This document shows positions 55,315 through 64,000 of a stretch of DNA of 64,000 bases, in pieces. The notes under the pieces are model-generated. The model did no database searches and had not been told where the DNA came from. It was given only the letters and a program-made list of their open reading frames with translations. The DNA is from Curvularia sp. ZM96 (lineage: Eukaryota; Ascomycota; Dothideomycetes; Pleosporales; Pleosporaceae): NCBI GenBank assembly GCA_022457065.1, contig JAJGBQ010000002.1:5022001-5086000 (forward strand), read 5' to 3'. How positions within the stretch are numbered: the first letter of the stretch is position 1; each line of letters starts with the position of its first letter. The position numbers and the translations under genes were made by a program.

Positions 55315-56022
55315 CTACAACCATTGTCTCATCGCATTACAATGACCCAGCTTACAACCTTCACATAGATCACTTTGGTGTGGGCCATCACTTTGCCCTG
55401 AGTAAAAAGGACGCTCCATTTGGATGCCAGACCACCTTTTGAGACGATACGCCACCCTTTCTGCGTATGAAAAATTCAGCTGCGGTTTTATCGTCGTCTG
55501 GCAGCGTTTACAAGATTGGTGATATACTCCTGCATTGTATTGTTCGTTGAAGTATCTCCGTATAGTAATGGCTATCTGCTTGCTTGTCCAGACAGCACGA
55601 CATGCTGGATTGCTGCAAGTAAACCGGCCCATGATAGTCGTGTCGTAGTTGTCTATACAGCTACTATCGTCGTCCTTCTCGTAGAATGTAAAGCAAAGAC
55701 TGGCTTCGTCAAGGAGGTCGGACACTTCATCATGGAGTGAAGGATACATTGACCATCTTTCGATTTGCTTTGAATTCATAGTAGACTTTCTTCTTGTGGT
55801 TGCATTTGGCTTTTGAAGCGGCATCTTGACAATCGGCGGATCTTGAAAGGACTGAGTGTGAACAGCGGCATCCTGGCAGTGTTGCAGGAGAGCCTTTCTG
55901 GTATTAAAATGACGTTTGCATGTCGTACAGTCGAACTTGTGCGCGGATGAGTCTCTTTGATGTTGCTGGAGCGCCGCTTCATTGCTAAAGTCTCGATCGC
56001 AGGGTACACAACGAGGCTTCAT
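55315..56022 (-). CDS. C2H2 plus 3CxxC zinc-finger protein
   Basis: A single exon of 235 residues from the ATG at 56022. Two C2H2-type fingers lie at residues ~4-27 (CVPCDRDFSNEAALQQHQRD) and ~32-55 (CTTCKRHFNTRKALLQHCQD). A zf-3CxxC domain occupies the C-terminal half: FTCSNPACRAVW, an ITIRRYF strand, YHQSCKRCQTTIKP, the AERVAYRLKRWSG helix and a last pair in LCEGCKLGHC. This architecture is a recurrent fungal family of unknown role; nucleic-acid binding is plausible. It is intact and of normal composition. Confidence 0.85.
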   Translation of the reverse strand: MKPRCVPCDRDFSNEAALQQHQRDSSAHKFDCTTCKRHFNTRKALLQHCQDAAVHTQSFQDPPIVKMPLQKPNATTRRKSTMNSKQIERWSMYPSLHDEVSDLLDEASLCFTFYEKDDDSSCIDNYDTTIMGRFTCSNPACRAVWTSKQIAITIRRYFNEQYNAGVYHQSCKRCQTTIKPQLNFSYAERVAYRLKRWSGIQMERPFYSGQSDGPHQSDLCEGCKLGHCNAMRQWL

Positions 56023-56758
56023 AGTGCCAGTCTTGAAGTTATCGTTTCGTGCTTTGCAGAGTTGTGCTTCTTATGTCAGTCTCAACTGAAGGCAGTGCGA
56101 TTACGTATACCTAGCTAATTCGAGCCGATAGACGGCAGCAACGTTGTGTAACCAAAGACAAAGCCCCTCTTTCACTGGATGATACCCCGCAACCAACACC
56201 GCCAGGTGCCCGCTCGGATGCAAGCGTAAGGCCAATAGATTCATGCGCGTGTACGACACTTGAGATGCGCGTGATAACGACAGTCCCTGGATGGCAAGGG
56301 GCTACAGTGCAACGGTGCCCGATCAGCCGCACGCTATCCCAGAGATCCAAGCATTGGGCTTGTAGATAGTTAGCTACAACGAAGCGTCATCAACCCCAAG
56401 CCGCCGATCTCTAGGCGCTATCGTAAATGCAACAAGTATTTGACTTGTGCCACGAGAAACATGGCTATAGGTTGTATCATCCCTGAAGCAAAAGCCCAAA
56501 GCCAACTGCAGCAGTACTTCCATGGTACTTTGACGTAACGGAAGATAGAGGCGAACCTAGATATAAAGGACCACGCAGAAGGTTATGGTTGGGTAAAGGC
56601 TTCTATTGTTCCAGATCAATGCAGGTTCGGATAATCCGCAAAGATGAGAGTTGGCCACCTATTATTACTTGGCGGAAGTTTGGGGACTTAAGCTTGGCGT
56701 CTTTGAGACGACTTCAAGAACTACTTTCAGGCCATTTCCATGCACTATCATTAACATC
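56023..56758. other. intergenic, no gene recognised
   Basis: Upstream region of the zinc-finger gene and of the chitinase fragment. Only short, unrecognised frames. Confidence 0.45.
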
Positions 56759-57175
56759 ATGTTGCCTAATCTTTACGCTATTCGTCGCAATCAGGCAAAG
56801 TTACTTATATTATTCGTTCTCTTCTTCATTACGCGAAGTGTGACTGCGCAAGATGTATCCAGTATAAACCAAACACAACCAGAGAATGATCGATTCTCAA
56901 TCGCTGCTCGTTGTTCTCTCTCCTGCAACAGAGATGGGAACTGGGCTCTCTAAAGCGAACTCGATGATTTGGTCTCCTGCAATAAGACGATGCTTCTTGA
57001 ACATAATCTCTATACCGAGATAAGTGATGAACGTCAAGATATTGACGTCCGCTCTTGTTTGTTCGACTCTGTACCTTCTAGGTTGAAAGGTCGTCAGAAC
57101 TCGGTTGTTTCCAGCGCGAACTCGGTTGTTTCTAGCGCGAACTCTTCATCCTCAGGGTTTGAGGCCGAAACTTAG
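56759..57175 (+). pseudogene. N-terminal fragment of a class V chitinase-like secreted protein
   Basis: From ATG at 56759 the frame gives a basic N-terminus, a hydrophobic signal core (LLILFVLFFITRSVTA) and cleavage near AQDV. It then enters the Cys motif found N-terminal in large fungal LysM/GH18 chitinases (CSLSCNRDGNWAL). TAA at 56951-56953 stands where family members have an aromatic residue. The same frame then resumes the family pattern: SELDDLVSCNKTMLLEHNLY and DIDVRSC. After that comes unrelated sequence including a 21-bp tandem duplication (57097-57138), then TAG. No LysM, chitin-binding or GH18 domain follows, so it is a broken 5' fragment. Confidence 0.62.
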
Positions 57176-57465
57176 AAAGTAGACATCTCTCTGCTTCGAA
57201 ACAACGGCCACAGCGATGCCAAGTAATAACATGAATCACAGAGTCTAAGATACATCATTGATATGCTTCTTTACAAGTCTCTTATGCTTAATTCATCAAC
57301 TACCGGTTGTCTAATGATACCATATTGCATTTTCTTTTCTTGATGAAAAGTCGAAACCTCTCATGATAGCCTGAAAAGAGTCTACTGCACGTCTTCCTCC
57401 AATGCCTTACAAATAGAGAACGCCTTCAGAGGAGCATTGCCGATAGTGCAATTGCATTACGGGGC
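57176..57465. other. intergenic
   Basis: Short convergent spacer; nothing recognised. Confidence 0.5.
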
Positions 57466-57788
57466 TTAGTAGATGAAGGGTGGTTCACACTGAGCCCGGT
57501 GCTGAGCATTCCAGGAGCTAACTTTAGACCATTTCCCGCCAGCGTTGCACTGTCCGGCGGTCGTATGGTCCCCAGACGCCCTTAAGCACATCCTTGTGCA
57601 ATCACCAACTATATTATCCTAGAAACATCATAGTTGTCAGCAAGCTAAGCTCGAGTGTGAAGTAATACATGACTACTTACAATAACGCAGCAGTGGCTGC
57701 CATCACTATACAGACACTGGCAGTAAGAAGCAGCAACGCTGCTCGCGCTAGCAAAGAACACGGTGACAATGGTGAGAAGGCGGACCAT
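57466..57788 (-). CDS. small secreted eight-cysteine protein, paralogue 1
   Basis: Two exons on the minus strand, 57681-57788 and 57466-57618, with a 62-base intron (GTAAGT donor, phase 0), giving 86 residues. The signal peptide (MVRLLTIVTVFFASASSVAA) is followed by YCQCLYSDGSHCCVI. The mature protein has eight Cys in the spacing CxC-x7-CC, CxxxC, C-x19-C, with the family block CNAGGKWSKVSSWNAQHRAQC. The intron falls just after the CC pair, exactly as in paralogues 2 and 3. A TATAAA box lies about 120 bases upstream. Candidate effector or antimicrobial-type secreted protein; no known domain is recognised. Confidence 0.82.
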
Positions 57789-57903
57789 TTTCGGCGTTGA
57801 TGAGGACAATGTAGTTGGATTGGTTATCGGTTTATGTAACGAGTGATGTGATAGTTACTAAATAACTGGTTGTTCTCACAGAGAAGCAAGAGAAACGACC
57901 ATC

Positions 57904-57910
57904 TTTATAC
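57904..57910 (-). promoter_or_regulatory. TATA box of paralogue 1
   Basis: GTATAAA on the minus strand, 116-122 bases upstream of the ATG at 57788. The two paralogues have the same element at the same distance. Confidence 0.55.
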
Positions 57911-57944
57911 TCCGTAGAGTCTACCAGACTAAGAGACTACACAA

Positions 57945-58100
57945 GACGAGTCATGGACATATTTGTCCAAATTCACCGAGCACGCTACGGAGAAACTAAA
58001 CGACACGAGTCATAGAGATATTTGCGCGAAACCACCGAGCACGCTACGGTTAAACTTCATGACATGAGTCGTGGTCATTTTTGAGCGGGTCCACTGAGCA
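57945..58100. repeat. imperfect ~59-bp tandem repeat in promoter of paralogue 1
   Basis: Two full units (57945-58001 and 58002-58060) and a partial third (58061-58100). Each starts GAC-GAGTCATGG/A-like and contains CACCGAGCACGCTACGG (units 1 and 2) or a diverged form (unit 3). Located 157-312 bp upstream of the start codon. Confidence 0.7.
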
Positions 58101-59297
58101 GAGATATGCATGAATTGCCTACAAGTATCGCGCTAAATTAGCATGAACTAATCTACGTTAGACCGCCGTTGAGAAGAGACGCTATAACCCCAAGTTTCAG
58201 TTTCCCAGAACTTGGGTCTACTTCGGCAGATCTAAACCCCATTCAGTGCAAGATCGACACTGACCAGTAGACATAGGCACAGATGCTAAAGTGAAGATGA
58301 AAATAATCTATCATATCATAAACTATCATCAATACTGACTAGCGGATAGACGTAGATGCAGACGCCGAGGTAGGAGGGAAGATAAAGGGGACCTATCATG
58401 TGATGACGATGTCAACTCGCTCGCGAACTGAAACTTGGAACCGAATACGAACATGCTCTGGGAAATCTTATATAGACAACAGTGAACTTATATTAAACAT
58501 TAACATCTCTAGTAGCACGAATAGCTACGGATATCTTGGATGCGAAGGCGACGGAAATTAGTGCCATCGGGTAGTCACTACCACTAGAGTGGTCCTCACC
58601 GCTGCAAGATGGTAGCCATTCTTGTGGAACGAGTGAGGCAGGCTACGATATAGGCTGCCTGCATGAGGGCCACGAGAGTACTTGGGAAGACAGCATAGCC
58701 AGCATTGACTCCTTAACAGTGCGCACATCTAGAAAACACTGATTAATTAAATCATTGCGATGGACGTTATGGGTCTTAGAAGGTTAAGTTTAGAAGAAAT
58801 AAACGATTTCAAGTTCATATGTAAGGATCCATGTACTAGTGAAATTTATTAAAAAGAAGTCTTCTTATTCCCCCTTAATATTTGTACATGTAAGATACTA
58901 TAGGCACTATATCATATAACATACAATTAGCCATAGCTATAGTTCTACTACATACAGTATAGGTTAAACAGGTTGTAGTATATCCAGTTTGGGCAGTAGG
59001 ATTGAAGGAGGTTTCTAGTATTGAGCCAAGAGACAACAAAGCTAATTGTGTATCTACTGCGAGCTCTGGATTGTAATATTTATGCACTACTGTTTCATTG
59101 TACGCGTTGACGAGTAAGATATAAAAGGTGCTTTCATTGATTGCTGTGCCTCTAAGTTATGTATCTAAAACTTCGAGGATATGTGACCTATTCACATGCG
59201 AGCTTCCCAGCGAGGTCCCAGGATCTCAAGAACTGGGGAAAAGCAAGAGAAGAAACATTGTTTGCTAGGGTTGGAAGAAACAATTATTCGGGCGGAG

Positions 59298-59615
59298 TTA
59301 CGCGTTTCCAATCGTCCAGTCTGTGCAGGAGCGACGGAATTGTGCGTTCCAGCTGCTAACATCAGAGTACTTGCCACCAGCATTACACTTCCTGTCTGAG
59401 TTTCCGTTGTTGATGCACCTCCCCACGCAATCCTTGCGGATGCCATATTGCTAGTCCGTTATTAGATTGGGTGGCTTGTAGTTTTGCTCGGGCTATCATT
59501 GGCTTACAGTAACGCAGCAGTGGGAGCCATCTGAGTAGAGGCATTGGCACCATCCATCAGCGGCGACAGAAGTGACGGCGGCGAAGATAACCGCGAAGAT
59601 AGAAAGTCGGACCAT
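59298..59615 (-). CDS. small secreted eight-cysteine protein, paralogue 2
   Basis: Exons 59508-59615 and 59298-59450 on the minus strand, with a 57-base intron (GTAAGC donor, CTAG acceptor, phase 0), giving 86 residues. The signal peptide (MVRLSIFAVIFAAVTSVAA) precedes WCQCLYSDGSHCCVT. The second exon has CVGRC and CNAGGKYSDVSSWNAQFRRSC. Cysteine number and spacing are identical to paralogues 1 and 3. Exon 1 is nearly identical in layout to paralogue 1; the loop between Cys 6 and 7 varies. Transcribed in the same direction as paralogue 1, 1.5 kb away. Confidence 0.82.
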
Positions 59616-59727
59616 TTTGTTGCAGTTAAAGATTGATGAGGAGTTGAGTAGAGCTAAGAGATTTGTAAAACTTTGCGAAGTCAATGATGCTGTAGTAGTA
59701 TGTAGGGTTTAAAGAGGATTGCTGTAG

Positions 59728-59734
59728 CTTTATA
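59728..59734 (-). promoter_or_regulatory. TATA box of paralogue 2
   Basis: TATAAAG on the minus strand, 113-119 bases upstream of the ATG at 59615. Confidence 0.55.
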
Positions 59735-60549
59735 TGGATGGCAAGCTCATATCTGCCTATCATAAATAAAATCTTGTGGTCAGTTCAGTAGAAAGTAAGT
59801 CATAGCGCCAATTCCATTAGCGAGAGCTGGGAAGGTGGCGCGACCTCTTCTATTCGTATAACCCCTGCGTTAGCTTGTTTCCAATCTCGCTACGCGCAAC
59901 ACTTTCAGCTGTGATCACAGTACATCATGATTCGGAATTGGTAGATACCTTCCCAATGCGGGAATACACGGAAATACGCGTTGTTCCAAAAAGATAGTAT
60001 AGGGCTGAGCTAACATGACTCAACATTATTACTCGGTCGAATATCCTTGCCAGCTCCTCCATTTAACCGGTGACGTACATGCACAGCTACTCACAAACTC
60101 TACAGATACACATAGATATCGATTGGCATGATTACGAGCCTCAGCAAGTTTCGACCAAACTCTATCTACTCTAATTGTGTTAAATGAGGAAATGATAAAG
60201 TTAGTACTACTGTATGGAACCAACGTGGACTTCCCTTATTCCTTTCATGCTTTTGCCTGAGTCATTTACATCTAATCACCACTCTCTATCTCGGTCGAAT
60301 CCACCTTCGGACCGCCTTCCAAACGGTACCTCAAAAGCTAACAAGAACTGAATCCCCCTCTGATTCGGTCAAATCTTCCTTAGGGCCACTTGAAGACCTA
60401 GCGCCAATTTGTTAATTCCAGAACTAGCGTCGAAAACGGAGAACCAAATACGCCCGAAGACATATTGCTCGACAATCTACTTCTGGGATTGGCTAGGCTA
60501 GCTAACATGTGAATAGATAGTCGATGATATACTGCCTTGCCTACATACA

Positions 60550-60557
60550 TATAAATA
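60550..60557 (+). promoter_or_regulatory. TATA box of paralogue 3
   Basis: TATAAATA, 123-130 bases upstream of the ATG at 60680. Confidence 0.55.
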
Positions 60558-60679
60558 TCAGAGAACCAATCTCTCTGGCACGATATCCATCTCTCTGGAC
60601 AGCACCAAGACTCTCAACCTTAATCCATTCTGCTCTACAATCTTCTTCTACCTCCTCAAGACTTCCCACAACCGCTACA

Positions 60680-61042
60680 ATGGTCCGCATCCTCTCTCTC
60701 GCCACTCTATTGATCGCTGGCGCCATCACTGCCAACGCCGCCCAGTTCTGCCAGTGTCTCTTCGCAGATGGCTCGCACTGCTGCATCTACCAGGTAAGCA
60801 ACCCCTCAGGAACGAAACGACGAAAAACGTTTTGAATGCTGATTTGGGATGTTTCCGTCCAATAGGACCCCGCGATTGGCAATCTCGACTGCCAGCGCTG
60901 GTGCACCAACGCCCACCGCGCCGATGGTGCGACCAACCCCAACAACCCTCTTGAGGTCGGTACCGCGTGCAACGCTGGTGGAAAGTACTCAACTGTCAGT
61001 GGATGGAACGCTCAGTTCCGTAGAGCTTGCTACAAGCAGTAG
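60680..61042 (+). CDS. small secreted eight-cysteine protein, paralogue 3
   Basis: Exons 60680-60793 and 60866-61042, with a 72-base intron (GTAAGC donor, AATAG acceptor, phase 0), giving 96 residues. The signal peptide (MVRILSLATLLIAGAITANA) leads to FCQCLFADGSHCCIYQ. Exon 2 has CQRWC and CNAGGKYSTVSGWNAQFRRAC. The same eight-cysteine pattern holds, with a loop about ten residues longer between Cys 6 and 7 (DGATNPNNPLEVGTA). It is on the opposite strand from paralogues 1 and 2, with normal codon use and no RIP. Confidence 0.85.
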
Positions 61043-64000
61043 ATGGTCGTTAGCTTGGGTTAGCAGTGGCTTTTGATGTATAGAAAACGGTGCCAGTCTC
61101 AATATAGGAACTACCTCACCATCTGTTATGCTCTCTAGAGTTGTTATTGTTGAACGTGCATGTTGTGATTAGATACCAAAGAAGCAGGCACCCGCACCTG
61201 CATGGACCAAGCGTCTACTAGCGTACTTGAGCCTCACTCCGGCGGGCGAGTCATTCTACTTCGTGCACGGTCTCCCGCCAACGTCTCCAGGAAGCTTTGC
61301 CGGGGTGCCACGTTCCAGGTACAGTATGCTTTGCAGATCTCTCTAATGACAAGGGGAATGAGGCTCTCACTTAATGCCAAGCTGGTACAATCATTGACAC
61401 CTTGGGAGATCTTGCAGCTGTGCAGAAGGTCTTGCAAGAGTTCAATAACGCGAATTGCATGGTCGGTACATGAGATGCGGAAACTAAATGGTCGCGCACT
61501 TTAATTTCGTTGATATCAGGTTCGCGGATCTTGGTTACTCTAAGCATCAAATCAAACAGTACTCTTGCGAAACGCGCAAACTGCACTTACACCCAAGCGG
61601 CGATCGGTGATGGTTGCTAGGCTCTAGCCGACCGCTGTAAAATCACACATGTTTAACTCGCCGAATACAATAGTGACGCAAACCTGTTTAGCTAAAATAA
61701 GATATAGCTTAACAAGTACTATCGCTACTTATTTAGTAGACTTCCCGACTTCAGTCTACAGCCTAATGCCGACGGTACATGCAGAACACACACGGCCTTA
61801 TCGACGGATATTTTTGACATAATCTTAAAGAAGTACATTATAAAAGTTTAACAAATGCAGGACCGTAACAAAAATACTTAGGGTTAGCAAAGATATTAGA
61901 ATCTTATAAAGGATAAACTACGTTATATCTCTACCGCGGCGCCACCAATGCTGGCTGTCGACCCTCTGGCAACTTGGGGTCCTAGGGTTCAAGGCACACA
62001 ACGGCCAAGCGATATGTCTAAAATTAACGAGCTCAGCCCTTGCCCGCCGGAAGTGCACTGCGATGTTTGGGTAATTGTGGTATATCTAAGGATTTTTGTA
62101 TCAAAAACCCTGTAGACACTGGTACTCCTAGTACCGCCCAACTAGGTGCAAATAGCTGCATTGCAAGGTGTGGTATATTAATGAGTGACGATGTATCTCC
62201 ACCTAACAGCTTCATGCGCGTTGGATATTTTGAAGCATGAAATCTAGAACGCCCTTGCTCGCATATGCTTCCATTTCAAATAGACGTGAAGGTTTACACG
62301 CATCTAGCAAGACGCTACGCGCCTGGTCTTTACTATGTGCTGACACGTCCGTTCATAGAAATTTTCCTTTGGCCGCGTTTGGAACAGATTTCAAGTTGAA
62401 ATAGGCAGGCTTTAGCCTATGTTCGAGGACTTTAAGAAACTCACTGGAATGAAGAAGACAATGCTTTTTGGTAGCAAGTGACTTTCTATAGAAGCAGACA
62501 TATCTCCCATCTTTTGTGAAAAAGTAGCACCAGTGCAGAGGCTCATTATTAGGAACAGCATCGTAAGATTTTTCGTCAGCAATAACCTTAACGGCCTCGA
62601 CTTTGACTGAGAATATCCCGGTACGATGTAGTAGACATAAGAGGCTGAGAGGTACTCTAACCAACTTCTCATAAGTGCTCCTAATATCCCAGGGATTCTA
62701 CTAGGTAGTCCTAACGATGGAATAAATTATCTCGAGTTTCTCAAATTAGTCCGTAGGCGGCTACTAGCAGGAAGAACGATAGGTATCGCCGCGCCTGCAT
62801 CGTTCTAGTATCTGAAAGCCTAGCTAATTAAGGAAATGCTGAAAGTTGTGGACTATGTTATTTACATGACGTACGACCTTCACAGACAGTGAGACTATGG
62901 CAACAAGTAGGCGACTGATAGTTGCTCACTTGGGAATTGTCTTCGTCACTACAACAACAAAACCAAAACTAAGATGGCCATGGTTATGGTAACTATAGCT
63001 GGTGTATCTGTGAACAAAATCATTATTTGTATGAACTTCTGCGGGCGCTCATTCAAATGACACTCACAAGTTAAACTAGTCCACAATGCACCTTTGTTGG
63101 TAAAAATTCGGCTGTAGCTCCCGGTCGTTGTAACGGGACGAAGAGATACATCCTTAAATTGAACTCCGAGACATCATGGCTACAAAATCTGATGTGCAAC
63201 AGCTGAAGAGTAAGGAAGATAATGACATTATGGTATATAATCGCACAGAATGGGTAGGGTAGATGCCAAGGCTAAAATACGATGAGCGCTCTAGCTAGGT
63301 TAAGGGTTTGAACTTTAGTGCAACATTAGATTGGGCTAATGATCTGGACGCCGATTATAATCTCGGGAATGGAGTAGACCGCAGCGGTGGTAATGGTCCT
63401 GGGGGAGGACACAACGGTTCGGAGCCAATCTTGGTCAGCCTAGATCGTTACACATCTTAGCCACCTACCGTTGCGTGCTACCCCTTTGCACCCTTATCTT
63501 TCCACTAATAGTTTTGTCTACAACAACTACCATCCAAGTACCTCCTGCCACAATGAGCCCTAAGGAGCACTAGCCTACCGCCATTACAGTAAGCGGCGCA
63601 TCGATCACTACGACTTAGATTCATCACTACTATCACGCTTCTTCCTGTCGTGACAACTGCCATCGACGTATGGAAACAGGAATGAGATAAATCGACCGAG
63701 TTTGACCAAACATACGGTCTCATATGGATCACGAGTAGTGAAGTGCTACCTCCCGTGACACTGACCAAGAGCGACGAGTTCAGGTTTGGTTACCTATCCA
63801 GCCATCACATTGACTTATAGTCTAGGAGTGTACCCGAGTGGAGCAAGGCCAGTGGCAGAGGGGCTGGCAGAGGTTGTTTCTGGCCATTCTATAGTTGTAT
63901 TGGCATTTGCTTTGGCGATAACGACTGGTTCGGCTTACTCTACAGCAGCTGTTTATCTATCAAGAATCTAAGCTTTATATCGCATCTCCTCAACGACGGA
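61043..64000. other. right-hand region without recognised genes
   Basis: Scattered short frames only. A small AT-rich patch (about 61680-61920) resembles RIPed DNA. A minus-strand frame at 62353-62664 (VKVEAVKVIADEKSYDAVPN, HWCYFFTKDGRYVCFYRK) reads like protein and is preceded by an acceptor-like TTCTCAG, so an unresolved or decayed exon is possible. From 63000 to 64000 nothing convincing is seen. Confidence 0.35.

Larger units (their letters stand above)
57789..59297. other. intergenic between paralogues 1 and 2
   Basis: Contains the paralogue 1 promoter and tandem repeat on the left. A minus-strand frame at about 59140-58875 (KYYNPELAVDTQLALLSLGS) looks protein-like but has no start or known domain; it may be a relic. 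Confidence 0.4.
59616..60679. other. divergent intergenic region between paralogues 2 and 3
   Basis: Head-to-head promoter region of about 1.06 kb with a TATA box near each end. No other gene is recognised. Confidence 0.5.

Noticed and set aside
58875..59140. Minus-strand protein-like frame between paralogues 1 and 2
   Set aside because: No start codon or known domain; may be a decayed exon, not called as a gene.
62353..62664. 104-codon minus-strand frame
   Set aside because: Protein-like composition but no ATG context, domain or splice partner; mentioned only as a possible relic.
1..64000. CRISPR arrays, rRNA or tRNA genes
   Set aside because: No regularly spaced direct repeats, rRNA blocks or tRNA T-loop/cloverleaf patterns were recognised by eye; a tRNAscan run would be needed to exclude tRNAs.

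Overview
The window comes from a filamentous ascomycete, most likely a dothideomycete of the Pleosporales type. This is inferred from short phase-matched introns, conserved fungal housekeeping genes, a HET-domain gene, small secreted cysteine-rich proteins, and a long AT-rich block of transposon relics whose changes are C-to-T and G-to-A, the signature of repeat-induced point mutation (RIP).

1-20.3 kb is a gene-sparse core region of normal base composition. It holds the 3' part of NPR3 (TORC1 regulator), COX19 (twin CX9C copper chaperone, 4 exons), a bHLH regulator on the minus strand with a 5'-UTR intron, SFT2 (Golgi vesicle protein, 5 exons), homogentisate 1,2-dioxygenase (9 exons) and fungal tRNA ligase TRL1. 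A 2.9-kb GC-rich, microsatellite-rich region separates the divergent bHLH and SFT2 genes.

20.3-29.3 kb is transitional. It has a 449-residue secreted protein whose signal peptide lies on its own small exon, a 112-residue secreted protein, and a structurally complete un-RIPed Fot1/pogo-type element (26825-28935) with 49-bp terminal inverted repeats, TA target duplication and a full 623-residue DDE transposase.

29.3-51.4 kb is a RIP-saturated nest. Three pogo-like copies of exactly 1849 bp (A, B, C) and a related element D carry stop-riddled interiors between conserved terminal inverted repeats. D contains copy B and a 387-bp MITE. Three Ty3/gypsy elements are present: G on the plus strand, F on the minus strand, and E (42983-50268, paired 268-bp LTRs), which is inserted in F. 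A truncated RIPed copy of the intact 26.8-kb element closes the island next to the HET gene.

51.5-64 kb is an accessory region. An N-terminal ORF, a HET domain and a ubiquitin-specific-protease-like domain lie consecutively on the plus strand, with reading frames continuing in register across single stop codons. The protease-like domain has replaced all three catalytic residues. After it come a C2H2 plus 3CxxC zinc-finger gene, the broken N-terminal fragment of a class V chitinase-like gene, and three paralogous eight-cysteine secreted proteins with identical intron position and TATA boxes at the same distance from the start. No further genes are recognised after 61.05 kb.
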